Shown piece after piece: positions 35,447 to 44,896 of a stretch of DNA of 64,000 nucleotides (position 1 is the first letter of the stretch; every line of letters begins with the position of its first letter). Source of the stretch: Nostoc sp. NMS7 (GTDB lineage Bacteria; Cyanobacteriota; Cyanobacteriia; Cyanobacteriales; Nostocaceae); the NCBI RefSeq assembly GCF_017115085.1, contig NZ_JABXKJ010000185.1, positions 39,680 through 103,679 of the forward strand, written 5' to 3'. Position numbers and translations under genes: made by a program. The notes under the pieces are model-generated. The model saw only the letters and a program-made list of their open reading frames with translations. It was not told where the DNA came from and ran no database searches.

Positions 35447-35469
35447 CCCCTTCCCTACAAGGGAAGGGG
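35447..35469. other. GC-rich hairpin after the helicase gene
   Basis: CCCCTTCCCT and AGGGAAGGGG pair around ACA. There is no T-run, so it is a weak terminator candidate or a dispersed palindrome. The rest of the 250-base gap to the ABC genes holds only a doubtful short frame. Confidence 0.45.
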
Positions 35470-35695
35470 AGTAAGATTCAAAGCCTTTCTCCTAAAAGGA
35501 GATAGGTCAAAGTGTATTGCATTCAAATGAAAACCGCTATAGGTGGCAATACTGCTCGGTTAAGAATATTCGTAGGTTGTTTATTTTTTAAGCAAAACCT
35601 ACGCAGTATTGGAATAGGTGGATATCAGCAAGCAGCAGATGAGATTTTACGGTTTAGAGAATTAATTACCAAAGAAACGAGGTACAACTACAACG

Positions 35696-37474
35696 TTGCT
35701 TAAACAAGATGTCGGTTCCCCTTCACAAATCCAATCACTCAAACGCGCTTTAGGGTATCTGAATGGGTATCGCTGGATGGGTATAGGTGCTTTGCTGAGT
35801 TTGTTACTCCTGATTGCTGCCAATGCTTTGACTCCACAACTTTTCCGGTGGGGAATTGACCAAGGTATTGCTAAAAAAGACTTAGATGTTGTTTTTCAAG
35901 CAGGCAGTTTGTTAATTTGTGTGGCGATCGCTAGAGGAGTATCCAATTTTGGACAGGGTTTTTGGGCAGAAGCAGTTGCTCAAGGAGTCGCCTACAGATT
36001 GCGAAATCAGATTTTCCACAAAATTCAGAACCTCAGTTTCAGCTATCACGATCGCGCCCCAACTTCACAACTATTGACGCGGATTACCAGAGATATTGAA
36101 CAAATACGCACCTTCATTGGTACTACTTTACTTCAGGTCATCAGTTCCATCTTGACTTTAGTTACAATTACTGTAATTTTGCTAGTAATGAACTGGCAAT
36201 TGGCATTAATTACACTGACTGCTGTACCCATCGCTGCGTTTTTGTTGTTCCGGTTTTTCTCGAAAGCTGGAATGCTATTTGGTCGGGTACAACAGCTATT
36301 GGGAGAACTGAATGCAGTTTTGAAAGAGAACCTGCTCGGCGTTCGTTTAATTAAAGCTTTTGTTCGAGAAGACGCTGAAATTGAACGTTATATTTACAGA
36401 GATCAGGAAGTAATCGCTGCTAACCTGAAAGCAATTTGGGCAATTTCTAATCTTTTCCCCTTTATATTTTTGTTAAACAATTTAGTAACGTTAGGGGTGC
36501 TTGGTTATGGTGGTAGCATTGTCATTGGCAAACAATTCTCAGTTGGGGAATTAGTAGCTTTTAATTCCTATTTAGCTGTGGTTCTCCAACCAATTTTCCA
36601 GTTGGGCTTCGCTTCGGCAGGAATTGCACAGGCGGCGGCTTCGGCTAAACGAGTATATGAGGTAATTGATACTGAAGAGGAAATTCGCGATCGCCCTCAT
36701 GCAATTCCTTTTCACACCAGCAGTATCAGAATTACCTTTGAGGATGTGTCTTTTCGCTATCCTGGGGCGACTAATTATGCCCTTAAAGGCGTTTCCTTTG
36801 AAACCAAACCTAACGAACTGATTGCAATTTTAGGGAGGACAGGTTCAGGAAAAAGCACCCTTGTCAACCTGATTCCCCGCTTTTATGATGTGACAGAGGG
36901 AGCAATTCGCATCGACGGTAATGATGTACGTGATTTTACACTTCATAGTTTACGCACGCATATTGGGATGATTTTCCAAGAAACGAGGCTCTTTTCAGGT
37001 AGCATCCGCGATAATATTGCCTATGCTATACCCAATGCTCCCTTAGAGCTAGTGATGGAAGCCGCTAGAATTGCCCATATTCACGAATTTATTATCAGTT
37101 TGCCAGATGGCTATGAAACAATTGTGGGAGAACGCGGGGTAGGTTTATCAGGAGGGCAAAAACAACGGATAGCGATCGCTCGCACGTTTCTGACTGATTA
37201 TCGAATTTTAATTTTAGATGATAGCACATCTGCGGTCGATGCCAAAACCGCAAGGCAAATTTACGCATCTCTTGATAAATTAATGAAGAGTCGAACTTGT
37301 ACAGTATTTGCGATCGCTCAACGTATCAGTACAGTCAAAAATGCTGACCGGATTCTTTTGATTGATGGAGGAGAACTTGTTGCTCAGGGAACCCATGAAG
37401 AGTTGATGCTGGGGAGTCCCTTGTACGGTTCTATTTTAGAATCACAAGTTAAACAAATAAACTCGGTTTCTTAA
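35696..37474 (+). CDS. ABC exporter half-transporter with degenerate catalytic residues
   Basis: The 592-residue half-transporter has six membrane segments (about residues 20-300) and an ABC ATPase. Walker A is GRTGSGKST and the signature LSGGQ, both canonical. Walker B ends LILDDSTS, so the catalytic Glu is Asp, and the switch His is Gln (AIAQRIST instead of AHRLST). This is the pattern of the non-catalytic member of a heterodimeric exporter (TM287/288, BmrCD type). The next gene encodes its partner with the complementary pattern. The start is TTG 35696; GAGG lies 14 bases upstream. The substrate (lipid or drug) is not known. Confidence 0.9.
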   Translation: MLKQDVGSPSQIQSLKRALGYLNGYRWMGIGALLSLLLLIAANALTPQLFRWGIDQGIAKKDLDVVFQAGSLLICVAIARGVSNFGQGFWAEAVAQGVAYRLRNQIFHKIQNLSFSYHDRAPTSQLLTRITRDIEQIRTFIGTTLLQVISSILTLVTITVILLVMNWQLALITLTAVPIAAFLLFRFFSKAGMLFGRVQQLLGELNAVLKENLLGVRLIKAFVREDAEIERYIYRDQEVIAANLKAIWAISNLFPFIFLLNNLVTLGVLGYGGSIVIGKQFSVGELVAFNSYLAVVLQPIFQLGFASAGIAQAAASAKRVYEVIDTEEEIRDRPHAIPFHTSSIRITFEDVSFRYPGATNYALKGVSFETKPNELIAILGRTGSGKSTLVNLIPRFYDVTEGAIRIDGNDVRDFTLHSLRTHIGMIFQETRLFSGSIRDNIAYAIPNAPLELVMEAARIAHIHEFIISLPDGYETIVGERGVGLSGGQKQRIAIARTFLTDYRILILDDSTSAVDAKTARQIYASLDKLMKSRTCTVFAIAQRISTVKNADRILLIDGGELVAQGTHEELMLGSPLYGSILESQVKQINSVS

Positions 37475-37524
37475 ATAAATCGGGTTTATGGAGTTCTCAT
37501 TTTATTAGAAACCTCGAATTTAAA

Positions 37525-39297
37525 GTGATTAAAAAAAATATTTTTAGATCAAAAGATACTTTGCCTTCTTACCAAACACTGCGACGATTTCTGCAATACT
37601 TTCTCCCTTATCGCCAAGATATTTTGATGACTATAGGATTGGTAATTGCTGGTGCTGCGTGTCAAGCCACAGGCCCATTTCTTGTCGGTTGGTCAATTGA
37701 CAATTTGATTATACGTGGGAACTGGCGGGGTTTAATGCAGATGTTAATTCTGCTAGCAGTTGTCTATGTTACTGGTAGTTTGATTATCAGAAGTCAAATT
37801 AGGCAGATTGGCTGGATTATGCAGCATCTTTTGGGTCAATTACGTCGTGATATTTTCATAAAAATTCAAAGCTTACCCTTGGGCTTTTTTGATCGTAGCC
37901 AATCGGGTGACTTAATGAGTCGTTTATTGAATGATGTCAGTACTGTAGAGCAAACATTTGGAATGGCGATCGCTCAAATTATTGGCAATGTATTCAGCTT
38001 AATTGGGATTATCATCGCCATGCTTTTGCTCAACCTGCAATTGGGATTGATGAGCAACTTAGTTGTACCCTTGATGATTTTTGCCACAGGATTGTTTGCT
38101 TCATGGGCAAAAACAAGATTTCGGGTAACGCGACAGACTATCGGTCAACTTTCGGCGAGGTTCGAGGAAGATATTAACAGTATTCGGGAAGCACAAGCAT
38201 TTAATCGCATCCAATATAATATGCAGCAATTTGATACTCTCAATGCTGCGAATCGGGATGCGAATGTACAAGCTGTAGGAATTACCTCTGCCTTTTTACC
38301 CTCAATTGATTTTCTTAACACCGTAGGAACAGCAGGGGTGCTAGTTTATGGGGGGTATCTGACAGTAAAAGGTGAAGCAACAGTAGGAACTGTAACTTCA
38401 TTCCTAATTTACGTTCAGCAATTTTTTCAGCCAATTCAAATTCTTAGTCAATTTTACACCCAAGCCCAATCAGCGATCGCAGGATTAGAACGAATTTTTC
38501 TCCTATTCGATGAACCTGCATTGCTGCAAAATGCGCCTGATGCAATAGAAATGCCAGCAATTCAGGGTGAAGTCAAGTTTGAGTATGTAACATTTGGCTA
38601 TGCTCATAACCAGTTGGCTCTTAAGGGGGCAAATTTTCATGCCAAACCAGGACAAATGATTGCCTTAGTGGGTGCAACTGGAGCAGGGAAAAGCACAATC
38701 ATCAACTTAATTTTGCGCTTCTATGATGTCTTGGGTGGTATGATTACTATTGACAATATTGATATCCGGCGTGTCACACAAGCAAGTTTAAGGCGTCAGA
38801 TTGGGATAGTTTTGCAAGATACAATATTGTTAAGTGGCACAGTTGCCGAAAATATCGCCTTTGGTCGAAAAGATGCCACCCAAGCAGAGATTGAACAAGC
38901 AGCACAAATTGCCAATGTTCACGAGTTTATTACTAGTTTACCCCAAGGTTATGCAACTCGTTTGGGAGAGCAGGGAACTAGCCTGAGTCAAGGACAACAA
39001 CAACTAATTAGTATTGCGCGAGCGGTTTTAATTAATCCTCGAATTTTGATTTTGGATGAAGCCACCAGCAGCATTGATACTCGTACCGAAGCCCTAGTTC
39101 AGGAAGCACTTGCTCGGCTGTTTAAGGATCGCACTAGCTTTGTCATTGCTCACCGCCTTAGCACGGTGATTAACGCCGACCAAGTACTGGTAGTTGAGCA
39201 AGGTAAAATTGTTGAGCGTGGAACCCATGCAGAGTTGATTGCTAAACAGGGTGTATACGCCAATTTGTATGGTCTACAATTTGGGACATTTGTTTAG
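37525..39297 (+). CDS. ABC exporter half-transporter, catalytic partner
   Basis: This 590-residue half-transporter has the same layout as its neighbour 50 bases upstream. Walker A is GATGAGKST, Walker B LILDEATS keeps the catalytic Glu and the switch His is present (VIAHRLST), but the signature is LSQGQ instead of LSGGQ. In a heterodimer the canonical site would join this protein's Walker motifs to the LSGGQ of the first, and the degenerate site would pair LSQGQ with the Asp/Gln-altered motifs. The start is GTG 37525. The two genes form an operon. The exported substrate is not known. Confidence 0.92.
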   Translation: MIKKNIFRSKDTLPSYQTLRRFLQYFLPYRQDILMTIGLVIAGAACQATGPFLVGWSIDNLIIRGNWRGLMQMLILLAVVYVTGSLIIRSQIRQIGWIMQHLLGQLRRDIFIKIQSLPLGFFDRSQSGDLMSRLLNDVSTVEQTFGMAIAQIIGNVFSLIGIIIAMLLLNLQLGLMSNLVVPLMIFATGLFASWAKTRFRVTRQTIGQLSARFEEDINSIREAQAFNRIQYNMQQFDTLNAANRDANVQAVGITSAFLPSIDFLNTVGTAGVLVYGGYLTVKGEATVGTVTSFLIYVQQFFQPIQILSQFYTQAQSAIAGLERIFLLFDEPALLQNAPDAIEMPAIQGEVKFEYVTFGYAHNQLALKGANFHAKPGQMIALVGATGAGKSTIINLILRFYDVLGGMITIDNIDIRRVTQASLRRQIGIVLQDTILLSGTVAENIAFGRKDATQAEIEQAAQIANVHEFITSLPQGYATRLGEQGTSLSQGQQQLISIARAVLINPRILILDEATSSIDTRTEALVQEALARLFKDRTSFVIAHRLSTVINADQVLVVEQGKIVERGTHAELIAKQGVYANLYGLQFGTFV

Positions 39298-39401
39298 TTT
39301 TCCCAAAACTCAGTAAATCGAAAACTTTTGGAATTCAAGGAAATAATGGGTTTCACTTTGTTCAACCCAACTTACTAGCTATAATCACGAATTAGTATTA
39401 A

Positions 39402-40277
39402 TTACCCCTGAAAAGTATATGCAGGTAATCCACTAACATCAGTCTGGAGAGCAAACAAATCACCAGAGTAGAAACTTTTTTCAATCTCTGCTTGGCTGAG
39501 TCCAACTGAAGCAGTGGTAATGTAAAGTGTTTGCAAATCCTCACCCCCAAAAGTACAGCTAGTTGGCAATTGCACTGGTAGCTTTATCCGCAGTATCTCT
39601 TCACCCTTGGCGTTGAAACGAATCACACACCATCCATCCCACATAGCTGACCAGAGATGTCCTTGACTGTCTATTGTCAACCCATCTGGGTAGAAGGATT
39701 CATTAGTTAAATCAACAAAAATACGGCGATTACTAATGTTTCCTGTTATTGAGTTAAAGTCGTAAGCGTATATTTTTTTATGGGGGGAATCTGTCAAGTA
39801 AAACGTCTTTTCGTCAGGACTCCACCCCAGACCATTAGAGATAGTTAATCCTATTTCTATGACATGCAATGAATTGTCAGGGTCATAGCGATAGAGGCTA
39901 GCCTGGGGTTTTTCTAAGGAACACATTGAGCCAAACCAAAAGCGTCTTTGAGAGTCGCATTTGCCATCATTAAGACGGTTATCTGACAGATTTCCTTCAA
40001 TCTCCAAAATGGGGGTAACTTCACCTGTCTGGGTGTTGAGAAATGCTAGGTGATGACGCAGTGCCATAATTAATCTACCTGCACCTGCTGTTGCGATCGC
40101 ACCTACGACATCTCCCACATCAAAAAAGCAGTTTTTCCCCGTAGCAGGATGAAACTGATGCACCCGATGGTTATAAATATCGACCCAGTACAGTAGGTTT
40201 TGTGTAGAGTCCCAGATCGGGCTTTCGCCTAAACGGGCACGGGCTTCTAGAACATTGTGGAGTGGATATTGTCCCAT
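39402..40277 (-). CDS. SMP-30/gluconolactonase family protein
   Basis: This 291-residue six-bladed beta-propeller has the family's metal and catalytic residues: Glu in RLGESPIWD near residue 18, Asn/Asp in SDNRLNDGKCD, SNGLGWSPDE with the catalytic Asn, and YPDGLTIDSQGHLW with the catalytic Asp. Members hydrolyse sugar lactones such as gluconolactone. The exact substrate is not known. It is convergent with the ABC pair and stands alone. Confidence 0.9.
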   Translation of the reverse strand: MGQYPLHNVLEARARLGESPIWDSTQNLLYWVDIYNHRVHQFHPATGKNCFFDVGDVVGAIATAGAGRLIMALRHHLAFLNTQTGEVTPILEIEGNLSDNRLNDGKCDSQRRFWFGSMCSLEKPQASLYRYDPDNSLHVIEIGLTISNGLGWSPDEKTFYLTDSPHKKIYAYDFNSITGNISNRRIFVDLTNESFYPDGLTIDSQGHLWSAMWDGWCVIRFNAKGEEILRIKLPVQLPTSCTFGGEDLQTLYITTASVGLSQAEIEKSFYSGDLFALQTDVSGLPAYTFQG

Positions 40278-40737
40278 AAGCAGTTATGAGATATTTTGTG
40301 ATCTTCTGCAACATTTTTGAGAGTTTCATGAAAATCTAAAACAGACTTGAGAATAAGATACTCCACTTTATTCATATCTGTTGTTTACTGATTAGCAAGC
40401 AAACTAATTAAATCATGGGTACAATCCTAATCTCTGATTGTTGGGTTTGTCAATATCCAGCTTCGATTTTGAGCTTTATTATTAGTTAATTTTGTTGTGT
40501 TTAATTCATTAGGTGCTTTTTTTAAGATAAAATATGCGGTATAACCACAAAATTCTGCATTACTAACTTTATATTGAAAATAAATAAAAAGAGAAAATCT
40601 TTATTGCTGTTCCCGTAAAAACTAAAAATCAATTAATCGTGTCTTTCCCAGGTCAAAGAAAAGATTCTTTCTTTTGACTTTGACCAAACCTTTGCCCTGA
40701 TCCGTTAACTTAAAGTTAGTCGGTCAAGATTCCCCTT
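40278..40737. other. Intergenic region between divergent genes
   Basis: This AT-rich gap of 460 bases must hold promoters for the lactonase gene (minus) and the Uma2 gene (plus). Around 40650-40690 AAAGAAAAGATTC is followed by TCTTTCTTTTGACTTTGA, a loose inverted repeat. I see no gene or strong RNA structure. Confidence 0.4.
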
Positions 40738-41463
40738 ATGTACCAAACAGACCCGCCTCTCTCCCCCAAAGAAGTCCTACCTACCATGTATGATCTTCCC
40801 AGTGAATACCCGGAGGACTCTGGCTTGCCTGACGAATTTCACATTTTGCAACCCCGACTTTTAGGCGATACCTTCTCTCCTCCGACATATCTAGCAGATC
40901 AGGTATTGGTTGCCTCTGACTTAAATATTTATTATGACCTGCACCATCCACTGTGGTACAAACGCCCAGATTGGTTTGCAGTAGTCGGAGTTTCCCGCCT
41001 TTATGAACAGCGAGATTTACGTTTAAGTTATGTGATTTGGCAAGAAGGGGTTGCGCCTTTCGTAATGGTAGAACTTTTGTCTCCAGGGACAGAAAAAGAA
41101 GACTTGGGACAAACTCTCAGAGAAGTTAACCAACCACCGACCAAATGGGAAGTTTATGAACGAATTTTAAGAGTTCCCTATTATATTGTTTTTGACCGCT
41201 ACACTGATAAGCTGCAAGCATTTCAACTAGTTGCAGATAGTTATCACGAAATAGATGTAACTACTTCTAGAGTGTGGATGCCAGGAATACAATTAGGTTT
41301 GGGACTTTGGCAAGGCGCTTACCAAGGTATTGATCGTTCGTGGTTACGTTGGTACGATGAAAGAGGAAATTGGATTTCTACACAGCTAGAACAAGAAAGG
41401 CAACGGGCTGATAAATTAGCAGCAAAATTGCGCGAATTAGGTATCAATCCAGATGAAATATAA
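40738..41463 (+). CDS. Uma2 family (DUF820) putative endonuclease
   Basis: The 241-residue protein has the PD-(D/E)XK-like core of Uma2 proteins, which are very abundant in cyanobacteria. It carries RPDWFAVVGVSR with the first acidic residue, then PFVMVELLSPGTEKEDLG with the E-x-LSPGT motif, and KWEVYERILRVPYYIVFDR. The C-terminus ends with a charged helix (LEQERQRADKLAAKLRELGI), typical of the family. Their role is unclear; nuclease activity is predicted. It stands alone and is followed by a terminator. Confidence 0.9.
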   Translation: MYQTDPPLSPKEVLPTMYDLPSEYPEDSGLPDEFHILQPRLLGDTFSPPTYLADQVLVASDLNIYYDLHHPLWYKRPDWFAVVGVSRLYEQRDLRLSYVIWQEGVAPFVMVELLSPGTEKEDLGQTLREVNQPPTKWEVYERILRVPYYIVFDRYTDKLQAFQLVADSYHEIDVTTSRVWMPGIQLGLGLWQGAYQGIDRSWLRWYDERGNWISTQLEQERQRADKLAAKLRELGINPDEI

Positions 41464-41469
41464 GGCTCA

Positions 41470-41508
41470 GATTCCCGACTTTTTAGAGAAGTCGGGAATC
41501 TTGTTGTT
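41470..41508 (+). terminator. Rho-independent terminator after the Uma2 gene
   Basis: The stem GATTCCCGACTT / AAGTCGGGAATC has a seven-base loop followed by TTGTTGTT. It lies in the short gap between two convergent genes and may serve both. Confidence 0.85.
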
Positions 41509-42445
41509 AAACAGCTTGTAAAATCTCCTCATCTACAGAGAAATCTACTTCGGCTTTGTCTTTTGCATTCGCCAAATAATCATTTTCCAGAGAGTCTTGT
41601 AACCCAGAAATTAAATCATATTCAGGATGCCAGTTTAATTCTGTTTGCGCTTTGTTTACCGAAGCAAAGAAATGCTGCACTCGCATTGGAAAAGCTTTGC
41701 GCTTGCCGAAATCAAACTTTTTCGGGTCGTAATGGACGATTTTTACAGCATCAGGTGATTTGCCAGCAGCTACAGCACTAGCACGGGCTAAACCATCAAA
41801 AGTGACAAAGCGATCGCCAGATATATTATAAATCTGTCCTATAGCTTGTTTATTACCTAAAACCTGAGTTAAAGCTTTTGCCAAGTCTTTCACATGACCT
41901 AGCTGGGTGATATGTAAGCCATTTCCGGGGATAGGAATCGGGCGATCGCGCACAATTCTGTCAAAAAACCAGCCTTCCAACTCATTATAATTACGGGGTC
42001 CGTAAATATAAGTAGGACGAATAGAGGTAAAGGGCAATCCCAATTGAGTCAGGTAAGCCTCTGTTTCATGCTTACCCTTGTGGCGACTTTTGGGATCTAC
42101 TAGATCACCTTCTATGTGGGGCAATTGGTCAGATTTGAGATACACCCCCGCAGAACTCATATACACAAAATGTTGCACTCGATCTTGAAAAATCTCTGCC
42201 AGTGGTTGAGTATCAGTCAGTTCCCGCCCATTATTGTCAAAAATGACATCAAACTTTTCTGGTGATAATTTTGCTTTTATTTGGGTAGCATCCGTGCGAT
42301 CGCCTATAATTTGTCCTACTCCCTGTAAAGAAGGTGCTGGCCGATTCCCACGATTGAACAGCACCACCTCGTGTCCTTGTTCCACTAGTAGTTGAGTCAA
42401 ATAGACACCAATGAACCGAGTACCACCCATAATTAGAATTCGCAT
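41507..42445 (-). CDS. NAD-dependent epimerase/dehydratase, CSP41-like
   Basis: This 312-residue Rossmann-fold SDR protein begins RILIMGGTRFIGVYLTQLL (GGTxFIG). The usual catalytic YxxxK is not clear: SSAGVYLKSD carries a Tyr, but the later Lys is not in the expected register (GKHETEAYL). This resembles the plant plastid RNA-binding protein CSP41b and its cyanobacterial homologues. These are SDR-derived proteins that bind RNA and ribosomes instead of acting as epimerases. The sequence FDGLARASAVAAGKSPDAVK and MRVQHFFASVNKAQTEL fit that group. Enzyme activity is doubtful. Confidence 0.8.
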   Translation of the reverse strand: MRILIMGGTRFIGVYLTQLLVEQGHEVVLFNRGNRPAPSLQGVGQIIGDRTDATQIKAKLSPEKFDVIFDNNGRELTDTQPLAEIFQDRVQHFVYMSSAGVYLKSDQLPHIEGDLVDPKSRHKGKHETEAYLTQLGLPFTSIRPTYIYGPRNYNELEGWFFDRIVRDRPIPIPGNGLHITQLGHVKDLAKALTQVLGNKQAIGQIYNISGDRFVTFDGLARASAVAAGKSPDAVKIVHYDPKKFDFGKRKAFPMRVQHFFASVNKAQTELNWHPEYDLISGLQDSLENDYLANAKDKAEVDFSVDEEILQAV

Positions 42446-42746
42446 AAGTTTCCCCTTTCTATATCAGTTGTTGTTAAGGGAGTGGGCAGAGACGCGATTA
42501 ATCGCGTCTGTACTGGGGAGTGACGGAGATGAGGGAGATTAGGGAGATGAGGGAGACAATGCCCCATGCTCAATGCCCAATGCCCCATGCCCAATGCCCA
42601 ATCTGAGGTTATCAGGTTACAGCATCTATCTGGAACCTCTGGGGGAAAGATTGCGTCCCATTTGCTAATCTAGGGCGCTTCCCGTTAATTAATCACAAGG
42701 AGAAACTGAAACTTTTCAGTCGGAGTCTAAGAAGACTATCTTCCTT
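42446..42746. repeat. Repeat-rich gap: 20-bp palindrome and TGCCCAA-type heptamers
   Basis: 42490-42509 is a perfect palindrome, AGACGCGATTAATCGCGTCT. 42530-42556 holds GAGGGAGATTAGGGAGATGA-like repeats, and 42557-42602 runs of CAATGCCC and CATGCCC. These are typical Nostoc interspersed sequences. A copy of the larger block starts at 42747. Confidence 0.8.
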
Positions 42747-42877
42747 CAATTTTGAATTTTGTTAGCGTAGCGTTAGCGAGTCCGCGTACTCCTGCGGAGG
42801 ACAAGCTACGCGCAGCGCGATGCCCTGAGCTTGCCGAAGGGTCTGGTAGAGAGCGTCATTTTGAATTTTGAATTGTT
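42747..42877. repeat. Dispersed palindromic repeat, copy 2, with nested insertion
   Basis: This block matches 12358-12458 almost base for base (CAATTTTGAATTTTGTTAGC, then GTACTCCTGCGGAGGACAAG, then AGAGAGCGTCATTTTGAATT). After CGCGCAGCG, however, it contains about 25 extra bases, CGATGCCCTGAGCTTGCCGA and AGGG, which are a different repeat. The copy at 12.4 kb has TCTCGTAGAG here. It ends at the glycosyltransferase start. Confidence 0.85.
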
Positions 42878-42882
42878 TAGCT

Positions 42883-44025
42883 GTGCCCTTGAAATATGCT
42901 TTAGTTCATGAGTGGCTGACACCCAAAGCCACCGGTGGTTCAGAACTCGTTGTCCGAGAAATTTTGAATCATATTGATGCTGATTTATATGCTCTAATCG
43001 ATTTTGAATCCAGCAATAGAGAAAGTTATTTATACAAGCGTCAGATTGGCAAGACGTTTCTCCAGCACTTTCCCTATGCCCGCAACGGCGTACAAAAATA
43101 CTTGCCTTTGTGGCCGTTGGCAATTGAACAACTGGATTTGCGCCATTATGACGTAATTCTGTCTTCATCCCACGCTGTTGCCAAAGGAATCCTTACCACT
43201 TCCGAACAGATGCATATTTGCTACTGCCACAGCCCGATGCGCTATGCCTGGGACTTGACCTTTGATTATCTGCGCCACAGCAAACTGGGTAGTGGTTTAC
43301 CTGGGTGGTTAACGCGATATTTATTACATCGTTTGCGCCAGTGGGATGTATTGAGTGCCAATCGCGTTGATTACTTCATTGCCAACTCGCAGTATACAGC
43401 TCGGCGAATTTGGCGTTGCTATCGGCGAGAAGCCACAGTCATTTACCCACCAGTGAATATTGCGGAATTTCCGTTTCTGTCTGAGAAAGAGGACTTTTAC
43501 CTGACAGTTTCCCGGTTAGTGAGTTATAAGCAAGTATCGTTGATTGTCAACGCTTTTAATCAACTAAAACGACCATTAGTAGTCATTGGTACAGGAGATG
43601 AAATGGAAAAAATCCGCGAGATGGCAAACTCCAATATCGAAATACTGGGATGGCAACCCGATAATGTGGTAAAAAAATATATGTCTAGGGCTAAGGCGTT
43701 TGTGTATGCAGCTTGTGAAGATTTTGGTATTGCCCTAGTGGAAGCACAGGCTTGTGGCACGCCAGTGATTGCTTATGGTGCAGGAGGTGCTTTAGAAACA
43801 GTGCGAGATATCCGTTCTTGTGTGGATACAGGGACAGGTATATTTTTCAGGACGCAAACAGAGGCGGCTTTGGTGGAGGCAGTAGAAAAATTTGAAATGT
43901 ATGAGGGTTCTTTCAGTTCTGAGTATATGCGATCGCACGCCGCCCAGTTTTCACCGCAAATCTTTGCAGATCGTTTTCTCGGTTTTGTAAACAAGTGCAA
44001 CGAAAAAAGACCGTTTTTGGAATGA
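42883..44025 (+). CDS. Glycosyltransferase family 4
   Basis: This GT-B glycosyltransferase of about 380 residues starts KYALVHEWLTPKATGGSELV (acceptor-side loop). It has a nucleotide-sugar part with DFYLTVSRLVSYKQVSLIVN, VVIGTGDEMEKIREMA, EILGWQPDNVVKKYMSRAKA and the E-x7-E motif EDFGIALVEAQACGTPVIAY. The start is probably GTG 42883; a TTG at 42868 lies within the repeat. It probably adds a sugar to an exopolysaccharide or glycolipid; the next gene, a priming sugar transferase, is 110 bases downstream. Confidence 0.9.
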   Translation: MPLKYALVHEWLTPKATGGSELVVREILNHIDADLYALIDFESSNRESYLYKRQIGKTFLQHFPYARNGVQKYLPLWPLAIEQLDLRHYDVILSSSHAVAKGILTTSEQMHICYCHSPMRYAWDLTFDYLRHSKLGSGLPGWLTRYLLHRLRQWDVLSANRVDYFIANSQYTARRIWRCYRREATVIYPPVNIAEFPFLSEKEDFYLTVSRLVSYKQVSLIVNAFNQLKRPLVVIGTGDEMEKIREMANSNIEILGWQPDNVVKKYMSRAKAFVYAACEDFGIALVEAQACGTPVIAYGAGGALETVRDIRSCVDTGTGIFFRTQTEAALVEAVEKFEMYEGSFSSEYMRSHAAQFSPQIFADRFLGFVNKCNEKRPFLE

Positions 44026-44137
44026 TGGTCTTGGTTAATCTCTTATTTTTTTAGGCTTTTGGCAATTTCCCCCCAGAAGCACCTCATTTTCGCTTTAATA
44101 TTGGGACTATGTGTGGTGTGGATTATTAAGGAGTATG

Positions 44138-44896
44138 ATGACTGCCCAGAGCTCACTCCTCTCCGGCAAGCGAGGCGTACGGCAAGACACTAGAGCGTCT
44201 ACGCGGACTTTCTTAAAACGCGGTCAAAAAACAAAGACGCCAAAAGTTAAACCCAAAGGTTTATCCTTTCAGGGTTTAAACGGAGAGTTTGCCAAGCGAC
44301 TGTTCGATATAGTGTTTTCGCTGTCGGTGTTAATTTTGTTCTTCCCGGTCTACTTAATCTTGGCCTTGCTGATTGCTTTGAGCTCAGATGGTCCAATTTT
44401 TTATGTCCACGAACGGGTAGGGAAAAATTACAAAGCGTTTTATTGTATTAAATTCCGAACAATGGTGAGCAATGCAGACGAAATCCTGGTGCAAATGATG
44501 GAAACATCTCCCCAGTTGCGACAAGAATTTGAGAGCAGTTTTAAGCTGAAACAAGACCCCCGGATTACCAAAATTGGTCGATTTTTGCGAATTACTAGCT
44601 TAGACGAATTTCCCCAGTTCTGGAACGTTTTAAAAGGGGACATGAGTGTAGTCGGCCCCCGACCCTTAGTAGCAGAAGAACTGCCAAAATACGGTTGTCA
44701 CATTGATGAGATTTTAACAATCCGTCCAGGAATTACTGGATTGTGGCAGGTGTCTGGGCGTAATGATATTCCCTACCCTCGGCGAGTCCAAATAGACCTG
44801 CATTATGTGAAATTTAGGAATTTCTGGCTTGATTTATGGATCATCTTGAAAACTGTTGATGTGGTCATTCTGCCCAAAAATAACGGGGCATACTGA
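44138..44896 (+). CDS. Priming sugar transferase (polyprenyl-phosphate phosphotransferase)
   Basis: This is a bacterial sugar transferase of the WcaJ/RfbP catalytic-domain type: one membrane re-entrant helix (KRLFDIVFSLSVLILFFPVY), then YVHERVGKNYKAFYCIKFRT with the Lys-Phe-Arg-Thr motif, DPRITKIGRFLRITSLDEFP and FWNVLKGDMSVVGPRPL. The C-terminus has PGITGLWQVSGRND. It transfers a sugar-1-phosphate to undecaprenyl phosphate, the first step of exopolysaccharide assembly. I chose the ATG at 44138, four bases after AAGGAG. It works with the glycosyltransferase gene before it. Confidence 0.92.
   Translation: MTAQSSLLSGKRGVRQDTRASTRTFLKRGQKTKTPKVKPKGLSFQGLNGEFAKRLFDIVFSLSVLILFFPVYLILALLIALSSDGPIFYVHERVGKNYKAFYCIKFRTMVSNADEILVQMMETSPQLRQEFESSFKLKQDPRITKIGRFLRITSLDEFPQFWNVLKGDMSVVGPRPLVAEELPKYGCHIDEILTIRPGITGLWQVSGRNDIPYPRRVQIDLHYVKFRNFWLDLWIILKTVDVVILPKNNGAY

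Noticed and set aside
35512..35703. 63-codon frame before the ABC exporter pair
   Set aside because: It overlaps the exporter start, and its sequence includes a short inverted repeat; no family recognised.
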